A stretch of DNA of 6,618 nucleotides from an uncultured Lachnospiraceae bacterium (GTDB taxonomy: Bacteria; Bacillota; Clostridia; Lachnospirales; Lachnospiraceae), in NCBI GenBank assembly GCA_947178115.1, contig CAMWXF010000107.1:1-6618 (forward strand). The letters run 5' to 3'. Positions 1 to 6,085 of the stretch are shown piece after piece. The notes beneath the pieces are model-generated. The model made no database searches. It saw only the letters and a list, made by a program, of their open reading frames with translations, and was not told the DNA's origin. The number at the start of each line of letters is the position of its first letter. Position 1 is the stretch's first letter. The translations under genes were made by a program, and so were the position numbers.

Positions 1-27
1 CATGTCTATCGGATCGGAACGAAATGA
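1..27 (+). other. Possible 3' end of an upstream gene (alternative end at 50)
   Basis: Reading from base 1, eight codons lead to a TGA at 25-27. The frame beginning at base 3 stays open until a TGA at 48-50. Either could be the tail of the preceding gene in this dense same-strand cluster, because the acetyltransferase probably begins at 62 or 89. Too few residues are visible to name a product. By context an aminotransferase or another sugar-nucleotide enzyme would be unsurprising, but that is a guess. Confidence 0.25.
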
Positions 28-88
28 TTCATATAACATGTGCAGGGTGACAGCCTATCAAATGTATGGAAGGTTATTGGATAAAGCA

Positions 89-622
89 ATGCAGGATGTG
101 ATTAATCTGCGCCCGATGACGGTGGAGGATACGGACAGGATCGTCACATGGCGCAATCGGGATTTTGTACGGAGAAACTTCATTTATCAGGAGCCCTTTA
201 CAAGGGAAGGACACTTGTCATGGATACGGGATCAGGTGGAGACGGGGCGTGTGGTGCAGTTTATGATTTGTCTGCCAGATGGCAGGGAGATCGGCAGTGT
301 TTATTTCCGCGATATCGACAGACAGGAGGGCAGCGCCGAGTACGGTATTTTTATCGGCGAAGAGGAGGCTCTCGGCCGCGGTTACGGTACGGCGGCGGCA
401 CGGCTGGCACTTAAATTTGCGTTCGAGGACTTGCAGCTTCGCACGGTATTTCTGCGTTTTATGGCTGATAATATTGCGGCAAGGAAGAGCTATGAGAATG
501 CCGGTTTCTGCATGACAGACCGGAAAGAAACCGTAATGACGAAGCAGGGTGAGCGTGAAGTATGCTTTATGGAGATCGACCAAAGGCGGTTTAGGGATAT
601 ATGTGGAGGAGATCATGGGTAA
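89..622 (+). CDS. GNAT-family N-acetyltransferase (RimJ/RimL or PseH-like), probable amino-sugar acetylase
   Basis: This cytoplasmic enzyme is predicted to move an acetyl group from acetyl-CoA to an amine. Counting from the ATG at 89 (177 aa), it has the Acetyltransf_3 layout: a first strand leading to WRN at 21-23, a conserved H-x-x-W at 42-45, the acetyl-CoA pyrophosphate loop GRGYGT at 96-101, and a terminal DNxAARKSYENAGF-type motif at 127-140. The WRN and HxxW features recur in acetyltransferases acting on nucleotide-linked amino sugars (PseH-like), and the surrounding glycan genes support that substrate, but the substrate is inferred. The start is uncertain. The frame is open from base 2, with in-frame ATGs at 2, 38, 62 and 89. 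I chose 89 because family members begin a few residues before the first strand. GGAAGG at 68-73 is a rather distant Shine-Dalgarno for it, while AGGGTGA at 44-50 could serve 62. The stop overlaps the next gene by 8 bases. Confidence 0.85.
   Translation: MQDVINLRPMTVEDTDRIVTWRNRDFVRRNFIYQEPFTREGHLSWIRDQVETGRVVQFMICLPDGREIGSVYFRDIDRQEGSAEYGIFIGEEEALGRGYGTAAARLALKFAFEDLQLRTVFLRFMADNIAARKSYENAGFCMTDRKETVMTKQGEREVCFMEIDQRRFRDICGGDHG
605..611 (+). promoter_or_regulatory. Ribosome binding site fixing the glycosyltransferase start
   Basis: GGAGGAG ends three bases before the ATG at 615; its GGAGG core (605-609) sits five bases from that ATG. It lies inside the last codons of the acetyltransferase. 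It decides in favour of 615 over the longer in-frame start at 549, which would add 22 residues unlike the normal N-terminus of this family. Confidence 0.8.
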
Positions 623-1592
623 ACTTGTCAGTTTTGTAATACCGTGCTACCGTTCGGCGCAGACTATCGGTAAAGTAGTGGAAGAAATTGATACGGCGAT
701 GGAGAAAATGCCGGAGTATGAGCATGAGATCGTGCTGGTCAACGACAGCTCGCCGGATGAAACATTCGAGGTGATCCGTGAGCTTTGCGCACGGCGCAAA
801 GATATATGCGGCATTAATCTGGCAAGGAATTTCGGGCAGCATGCGGCGTTGATGGCCGGATTTCGTTACATCCGCGGAGAGATCGTGGTGTGTCTGGATG
901 ATGATGGACAAACCCCCGCTGATGAAGTAGGTAAGCTGCTTGGTGAGATAGAGGAAGGTTATGACGTAGTCTATGCGAAGTATACCCATAAACAACATTC
1001 GGGATTCCGCAATTTCGGAAGTAAGATCAATGAGCTTATGACGAGGATTATGCTGGGAAAACCGAAGGAACTGTATCTGTCAAGTTATTTTGCGGCCCGG
1101 AGATTTGTGGTGGATGAGATGTTACGTTATACGAATCCGTATCCCTATGTGATCGGACTTGTACTGCGCACCACTAAGAATATTACCAACGTGGAAGTGT
1201 CGCATAGAGAGCGGGAAGTGGGAACTTCGGGTTATACCATCGGTAAGTTGCTGGGATTGTGGTTTAACGGTTTTACGGCGTTCAGCATCAAGCCTCTTCG
1301 TGTGGCAACGGCGATGGGGTGTATAACGGCATGCGGAGGATTTCTGTACGGTATTTATACAATTATTAAGAAATTCGTCAATCCCAATGTACCGGTCGGA
1401 TTCAGCGCCATGATGGCGGCGCTTGTGTTTATCGGCGGCATGATCATGCTGATGCTTGGACTAATCGGGGAATATATCGGCAGGATCTATATTTCACTCA
1501 ACAATTCGCCGCAGTATGTTATCAAAGAATGTATTGGTGAAAAGCATAGCGGTGAAGAACTGCCTAGAACAGATCATGAATCACCCATTTAG
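615..1592 (+). CDS. Family 2 glycosyltransferase, polyprenyl-phosphate sugar synthase (ArnC/GtrB/DPM1-like)
   Basis: This 325-residue enzyme is predicted to transfer a sugar from a nucleotide donor to undecaprenyl phosphate at the inner face of the membrane. The GT-A domain starts at residue 4 with the typical FVIPCYR strand. It carries VNDSSPD at 42-48, an LARNFGQHAALMAGF block at 69-83 and the metal-binding DDD at 95-97 followed by GQTP. The segment H197-x-x-R200-x-x-G203-x-S205-x-Y207 matches the conserved HxxRxxGxSxY region of ArnC/GtrB-type enzymes. Two hydrophobic helices follow, at about 230-251 and 262-285, as in GtrB-like proteins, then a GEYIGRIY motif and a hydrophilic tail of about 30 residues. 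Length is normal for the family. The sugar cannot be read from the sequence. The gene overlaps the acetyltransferase stop by 8 bases, so translation is probably coupled. It precedes a GT-C-like membrane protein that could use its lipid-linked product. Confidence 0.93.
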   Translation: MGKLVSFVIPCYRSAQTIGKVVEEIDTAMEKMPEYEHEIVLVNDSSPDETFEVIRELCARRKDICGINLARNFGQHAALMAGFRYIRGEIVVCLDDDGQTPADEVGKLLGEIEEGYDVVYAKYTHKQHSGFRNFGSKINELMTRIMLGKPKELYLSSYFAARRFVVDEMLRYTNPYPYVIGLVLRTTKNITNVEVSHREREVGTSGYTIGKLLGLWFNGFTAFSIKPLRVATAMGCITACGGFLYGIYTIIKKFVNPNVPVGFSAMMAALVFIGGMIMLMLGLIGEYIGRIYISLNNSPQYVIKECIGEKHSGEELPRTDHESPI

Positions 1593-1620
1593 AATGTCTT
1601 AACGGAATTGAGAAAAGATT

Positions 1621-3432
1621 ATGAATGAGAACGAATTCAGAATAAAACTGAAATTGAGCACTGTAGCATTCCTGATCGCGACGGCGGGTACGCTGTGCTT
1701 TCCGCAGGTTCTAAATCTTAAGGAGAACACGCTTGGTTTCACCAACAGTATTTTTGCCGTTTTCGTGTGGTTATTGTGTTTGTATGCGGTGAACCGGTCA
1801 TTGCAGACAATCGATCTGAAGGACAAAAGGGGATGGATAATTGCAGGGATTCTCGCCTTTTTATTTACCACGTCAATGTTGTTCGGCGTCCGTCTGGATG
1901 CTGTCGGAAACGTTGATTTCAAAGATTGGAGATTATGGATATCCCTGCCTGTATTAACATGTCTCTTTACGATCCTTGTCAGGAAATTCTGGGATTTCTT
2001 AAGCGGCATGGAGGATCGGAAAAACAGACTTGCAGAACATATCAAAATGCCCGGCGTACCGAAAAAAACAACGAAGTATGTGAATATACTTACGTTTCTT
2101 TTTATGCTTCTATGCTGGCTGCCTGTTCTGCTGGCGGTTTATCCGGGGTTCTTTGTGTACGATGCACAGGAGGAGTGGCTGCAGGTCGCATCCAGAACAT
2201 TTACTACCCATCATCCGCTTGTGCATGTGTTAATGCTTGGCGGCATCATCTGCGCGGTGCACAAGGTGACAGACTCTTATAATCTCGGAATTGCCTGTTA
2301 TATGGTGGTGCAGATGATGGTGGTGTCGGGTGCATTCACATATTTGCTTTCCTTTATGAGAAAAAGGAAGGTTTCTAAAGCGGTGAGGCTGCTCTCTCTG
2401 TTCTATTTCGCTTTTTTTCCGGTTATTGTCATGTTTACGCTTTGTTCCGCCAAGGATGCATTGTTTACGGCGGCACTTTTGTTGCTTCTATTGGCACTTC
2501 TGGATATGGGAAGCGATGAGGAAGAGTTTTATGCTTCCAAGAGTAAAAAGATCTTTTTCATTCTCAGTGCGGTAGCAATGATGCTGTTTCGCAAAAACGG
2601 TGTCTATGCATTTGCGGTAATGGTGCCTATTCTGTTGTTATATCATAAAAAGAATCTGAAAAAGCTTGCGGTTCTGCTGGTAATCATATTTCTGTCATAT
2701 TTTGTGATTAATACCGGGCTTACGGTGGTATTTCATGCGCAAGGCGGGGAGAATCAGGAAATTCTCACGGTCCCCATACAGCAGCTTGCCAGAACCTATA
2801 AGTTCAACCAGGAAGTCTTTGAACCGGAGGATGTTGAGGCGCTTCATGAGATTCTGCCGGAAGAAGCGCTTGTATTATATAATCCTAAGTTGTCCGATCC
2901 GGTGAAGGTCCGTTTTCAGAATGAAGTGTTTGCGGCGGACAAATCCAAGTACGCCGGGCTTTGGGTGCGGATCGGTTTGAAGAAGCCTTTATCCTATATC
3001 AACGCATGGCTGATGAATTCGTACGGATTTTGGTATCCGGATACGGTGATTGATGTCTATTCCGGTAATACGGTGTTTACTTTTACTTATGCGGACAGCT
3101 CCTATTTCGGATATGAAGTGGAGGAGCCGGGATTTCGTGACAGCAAGATTCCTTGGCTTGATGAGGCGTATCGCAAGCTGGCGCTGGAGATTTCCCAGGA
3201 AAAGATTCCTATATATTCCATGCTCTACTCTCCGGGTGGAATCTTCTGGTGTATTGCGTTCGTGTTTGCTTATGTGCTGTATCGGAAAAAGTATCATATT
3301 GTGATTCCTTATATGATGGTGCTGCTCGTCTGGCTGACGGTTATTTTAGGTCCTACGTATCTGCCGCGGTATGTGCTGATCTTTTGGTATGGGCTGCCGT
3401 TGTTTGCGGCTATGCTTTTGGAAGAGGTGTAG
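1621..3432 (+). CDS. Polytopic membrane protein, GT-C-like, DUF6020-type putative glycosyltransferase
   Basis: This 603-residue integral membrane protein has roughly 12-15 hydrophobic segments: about 12-29, 42-58, 71-89, 104-121, 155-174, 199-245 (two), 254-294 (two), 309-340 (two), 348-371, and three at 537-600. One long hydrophilic stretch, about 372-535, probably lies outside the cell. Candidate functional residues are YPGFFVYDAQEEW at 174-186 (D181, E184, E185) in the loop before HHP at 197-199, SAKD at 276-279, FRKNG at 323-327 and PIQQLART at 385-392. GT-C enzymes place catalytic acidic residues in an early outer loop, which fits D181/E184/E185. I place it near DUF6020 from memory of these motifs. 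Catalytic activity is inference, strengthened by the polyprenyl-phosphate GT2 immediately upstream: such pairs occur in GtrB/GtrC-type glycan decoration. It begins 28 bases after the GT2 stop behind a weak purine-rich GAGAAAAG sequence. A flippase or transporter role is less likely. Confidence 0.8.
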   Translation: MNENEFRIKLKLSTVAFLIATAGTLCFPQVLNLKENTLGFTNSIFAVFVWLLCLYAVNRSLQTIDLKDKRGWIIAGILAFLFTTSMLFGVRLDAVGNVDFKDWRLWISLPVLTCLFTILVRKFWDFLSGMEDRKNRLAEHIKMPGVPKKTTKYVNILTFLFMLLCWLPVLLAVYPGFFVYDAQEEWLQVASRTFTTHHPLVHVLMLGGIICAVHKVTDSYNLGIACYMVVQMMVVSGAFTYLLSFMRKRKVSKAVRLLSLFYFAFFPVIVMFTLCSAKDALFTAALLLLLLALLDMGSDEEEFYASKSKKIFFILSAVAMMLFRKNGVYAFAVMVPILLLYHKKNLKKLAVLLVIIFLSYFVINTGLTVVFHAQGGENQEILTVPIQQLARTYKFNQEVFEPEDVEALHEILPEEALVLYNPKLSDPVKVRFQNEVFAADKSKYAGLWVRIGLKKPLSYINAWLMNSYGFWYPDTVIDVYSGNTVFTFTYADSSYFGYEVEEPGFRDSKIPWLDEAYRKLALEISQEKIPIYSMLYSPGGIFWCIAFVFAYVLYRKKYHIVIPYMMVLLVWLTVILGPTYLPRYVLIFWYGLPLFAAMLLEEV

Positions 3433-3442
3433 CGCGCCTTAG

Positions 3443-3459
3443 TTGTAAAAAATATACAA
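3443..3459. repeat. Short inverted repeat TTGTA-N7-TACAA over the -35 and spacer
   Basis: TTGTA at 3443-3447 is mirrored by TACAA at 3455-3459, around an A-rich 7-base centre. The repeat covers the predicted -35 box and part of the spacer, where an operator could sit. Arms of five bases in an AT-rich stretch can arise by chance, so a regulatory role is weakly supported. Confidence 0.25.
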
Positions 3460-3471
3460 TCGTGATATACT
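3443..3471 (+). promoter_or_regulatory. Sigma-A-type promoter with extended -10
   Basis: TTGTAA at 3443-3448 and TATACT at 3466-3471 are separated by exactly 17 bases. A TG at 3463-3464 makes an extended -10 (TGATATACT). Each hexamer differs from consensus at one or two positions. Transcription would start near 3477-3479, leaving a leader of about 30 bases before the 855-codon gene. It lies in the largest gap of the window, so the polymerase/ligase-like gene and the following dehydratase gene may be expressed separately from, or in addition to, the upstream genes. This is a prediction from sequence match alone. Confidence 0.6.
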
Positions 3472-3497
3472 AAGCAATGATATTTTTGGAAAAGATC

Positions 3498-3502
3498 AGG
3501 AA
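3498..3502 (+). promoter_or_regulatory. Ribosome binding site of the polymerase/ligase-like gene
   Basis: AGGAA ends six bases before the ATG at 3509, a normal spacing. It supports this start over internal methionines, the next of which (residue 48) would remove the first membrane helix. Confidence 0.55.
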
Positions 3503-3508
3503 TGGATA

Positions 3509-6076
3509 ATGAACAGGATAATCAATAGAAGACAGGCAATCTGTGGGACGGTCTGGATCATTGTACTGTGCGTGGCACTTGCACTGTGGCCGATTCGTCT
3601 GATCAAGGAGACGGTGACTGCCAACAGTAAGACGCTGCCCGGGACTGTTATGGAATCTGAGGAGATTACGTCAGGCTATGTGGTACAGCAGATGTTCATC
3701 GCCCAGTATGACAGATTAAAAAATATTGATATTTACCTCCATGAAGGAACGACAGGGGAAGAGTTCAATTTCGTGCTGTATGATGCAGCCATGCATATGA
3801 TCATGCAGCAGGTGATCAAAACGGAAGATATGGAGACTATTCCGGGCTTCTGTACGGTGCAGGTCAATATCGATACACAGGTCGGCAGGGAATATTATTT
3901 CCTGCTGCAGGGGATCGAAGAGCCGTTTCGTGTAGCGTATCAATATACGGCGGATTCGGGAAATATATATAATGGCACGCTGTACTATGGCAATGTGGAA
4001 GATACGGAACGCTGCATGATAGCTGTGTATGAATATGAGGTGCCGCTTCGCAAGGGCAAAACACTACTGTGTGCTGCTCTGTTTGTGTTGTCTGCGGTTC
4101 TGGTCACTTATCTTACCGGCAGGTACTATCGGAGGTATCCGGAGAGAAATGCACTGGTCACGGTGGAACAGACTGTCAAGGCTGTGTGTAATCCGCTTAT
4201 TATACTTGCAGGCTGTGTGGCGTGCGCGGCGGTGTGGCCATGTAAATTGTTTACGACCAATACTGTGTCCATTCTTTTCTATGAAGGAAGTATTCTGCTT
4301 ACGGCGGCGCTGCTGCTCTATGCGGTCAATCATGACAGGACAGGCTGTGCCACGGACAGGACGGTCTTTGATGTTTTGAAAACAAATATGCCGGGCGGGT
4401 TGCAGTCAATGATGTTTGCAGGGGCGATCTGGGCTTGCTGTAATTATATGAACGGGCTGTATGAGATCCATCATACCGTGGCGTACAGGCAACAGATGAT
4501 TTTCTTTGCGCTGGCGGTGATTGTGACCTATAAGAGCAAGGATATTCTAAATATAATTAACTTCGTGTATCTCATCGCGGCGGCTTTTATCGGTATGCGT
4601 TATTATCACAGTGCCATGGCGGCGCTGACGGACCCGGAAGAGACCCAGGTTCTCGTGGTGAAGCTTACCATGTGGGCCGGTATTCTGGCAGGGCTTGTGG
4701 TGATTGGCACCATACGGGTTCTGGTACGGGGGCAGGTCAGAGACATATGCATTCCGTACTGTGTCGTAGTGGTGGTGTTTTTTGCAGCGATTATCTTATA
4801 TCGCAATACGAGAGGATGGCCGATTTATCTGGTATGTTCTTTTGTCCTGTTTTATCTGAACATGGCGGCGTGGGACGGAAAGGCCGGGTTGCTTCGGAAT
4901 ATCTGTAATGGCATCCTGCTTCATTTCGGGGTGATGGTGGTGTACTGTCTGCTGCACAGACCGTATATGTTCTTTCAATACTACAGATATCCCTTCATCT
5001 TCCATACGGTGACGATGTCGGCGGTATATCTTGCCTTGGTAGTGGGCGCCGCACTGGTGAAGTTTTTAGACGTATACAGGAGAGACCAGAGATTGTCGGT
5101 TGTCTATAAAGAGCTGATTATGTTCGGCGTATCGGCGGTATATCTGCTGTTTACGTTATCCAGAACGGGATATCTGGCAGTTTTAGTCATGTCGGTGGTG
5201 ATGATACCGGTGCTCTGTTTCTCCATGCGGAACAAATGGCGCGGTATGCTGCAAAGCATCGGTATGATGCTGCTTGCGGCCGCGGTTTGTTTTCCGGTGG
5301 TATTTACGGCACAGAGGATGGTTCCGGCGGTGGTCGCCAGACCGCAGCTGCATGAGATAGAAGAGCTGCCCGTAGAGATCGTGCACGGCAGGGATTTGGA
5401 TTCTTATTATTACATCACCATCCAGCGGTTTATACAGGTATTTCAGATGAAGGTGCTTGGTATACCGGAGGAGGAGAGTCTGCGGGCAATTTATATGGTT
5501 GCAGATGCGAAGGAGGAGCTGTCCGGTGCTCCGTATGTTCTGGAGGACGATGCGATTCTGCTTGCATCGTTGGGGGATACGGCGGCGGGAGCCGAGAGTC
5601 TGATAGCCGACGGGCAGATCATGGATATGGCTTCTGCGGATACGCAGACGGAGGGCGAGACTCGGGACGGTGAGGATAGTGAGGAAGAATATTCCTATAC
5701 AAACGGAAGATTAGAAATATTCAGACTGTATTATAATAATCTCAACAAGATAGGACATGAAGACATGGGTATTATGGAGCCGAACGGTCATTATAACGTT
5801 CATGCACATAATATTTACCTTCAGGTTGCCTATGACCACGGGATCTATGTGGGCATGATGTTTATTCTGTTGGGTGCCGGTACACTGGTGCAGGCGGCAG
5901 TCTATTTTCATAGACGCAAAGAGGACAGAGTCTGTGCGGCACTGCCGCTTGCCCTGCTGATTCTTTTTGCGGTTGCGGGGCTGACGGAATGGATCTTCCA
6001 TCCCTGCAGTTCGATTGCATATTGTTTACTGTTGACAATGGCACCGCTTTTGATCGACAGAAAGAAAGCGGCGTAG
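3509..6076 (+). CDS. O-antigen ligase/polymerase-like (Wzy/WaaL-type) membrane protein with extra N-terminal extracytoplasmic domain
   Basis: This 855-residue membrane protein is predicted to act outside the membrane on lipid-linked glycan, either polymerising repeat units (Wzy-like) or ligating glycan to an acceptor (WaaL-like). Its C-terminal half has the family signature. SRTGYLAVLV at 551-560 starts a helix. A large outer loop of about 165-175 residues (about 603-775) contains NGRLEIFR at 732-739 and ends in HAHNIYLQ at 765-772, followed by DHGIYVG. These match the conserved SR, (N)GR and H-x-HN features of Wzy_C proteins. Further helices span about 184-590 and 780-848. It is much longer than the usual 400-500 residues for two reasons. 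First, residues about 35-180, between helix 1 (12-28) and helix 2 (184-200), form a strand-rich soluble domain. Second, the large loop holds an acidic stretch at 715-727. Polymerase versus ligase cannot be decided from sequence. It has its own promoter candidate and sits 9 bases before a CapD-like gene. Confidence 0.88.
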   Translation: MNRIINRRQAICGTVWIIVLCVALALWPIRLIKETVTANSKTLPGTVMESEEITSGYVVQQMFIAQYDRLKNIDIYLHEGTTGEEFNFVLYDAAMHMIMQQVIKTEDMETIPGFCTVQVNIDTQVGREYYFLLQGIEEPFRVAYQYTADSGNIYNGTLYYGNVEDTERCMIAVYEYEVPLRKGKTLLCAALFVLSAVLVTYLTGRYYRRYPERNALVTVEQTVKAVCNPLIILAGCVACAAVWPCKLFTTNTVSILFYEGSILLTAALLLYAVNHDRTGCATDRTVFDVLKTNMPGGLQSMMFAGAIWACCNYMNGLYEIHHTVAYRQQMIFFALAVIVTYKSKDILNIINFVYLIAAAFIGMRYYHSAMAALTDPEETQVLVVKLTMWAGILAGLVVIGTIRVLVRGQVRDICIPYCVVVVVFFAAIILYRNTRGWPIYLVCSFVLFYLNMAAWDGKAGLLRNICNGILLHFGVMVVYCLLHRPYMFFQYYRYPFIFHTVTMSAVYLALVVGAALVKFLDVYRRDQRLSVVYKELIMFGVSAVYLLFTLSRTGYLAVLVMSVVMIPVLCFSMRNKWRGMLQSIGMMLLAAAVCFPVVFTAQRMVPAVVARPQLHEIEELPVEIVHGRDLDSYYYITIQRFIQVFQMKVLGIPEEESLRAIYMVADAKEELSGAPYVLEDDAILLASLGDTAAGAESLIADGQIMDMASADTQTEGETRDGEDSEEEYSYTNGRLEIFRLYYNNLNKIGHEDMGIMEPNGHYNVHAHNIYLQVAYDHGIYVGMMFILLGAGTLVQAAVYFHRRKEDRVCAALPLALLILFAVAGLTEWIFHPCSSIAYCLLLTMAPLLIDRKKAA

Positions 6077-6078
6077 GA
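6075..6078 (+). promoter_or_regulatory. Ribosome binding site of the dehydratase-like gene
   Basis: AGGA overlaps the TAG stop of the preceding gene (6074-6076) and lies seven bases before the ATG at 6086. The nearer ATG at 6078 reads only three codons before a stop, so 6086 is the supported start. Confidence 0.55.
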
Positions 6079-6085
6079 TGAAACT

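Noticed and set aside
549..614. Longer start for the family 2 glycosyltransferase
   Set aside because: It would add 22 residues overlapping the acetyltransferase and atypical for the family, while the ATG at 615 has a strong ribosome binding site.
218..616. 132-codon open frame on the - strand inside the acetyltransferase
   Set aside because: It lies wholly opposite a gene with clear family motifs and its translation shows no recognisable domain; it is a shadow of the codon bias of the + strand gene.
591..998. 135-codon open frame on the - strand inside the glycosyltransferase
   Set aside because: It is antisense to the conserved GT2 catalytic domain and has no motif.
1593..1620. Separate promoter before the GT-C-like gene
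   Set aside because: The 28-base gap has no pair of -35 and -10 hexamers at proper spacing, so read-through from upstream is more likely.
1599..2045. 148-codon open frame on the - strand over the start of the GT-C-like gene
   Set aside because: Its translation is rich in Ser, Arg, Asn and Phe with no domain, and it overlaps the N-terminal helices of a well-supported membrane protein.
3433..3508. Terminator in the gap after the GT-C-like gene
   Set aside because: No GC-rich stem followed by a T-run is present; the only inverted repeat has five-base AT-rich arms and fits an operator or chance better.
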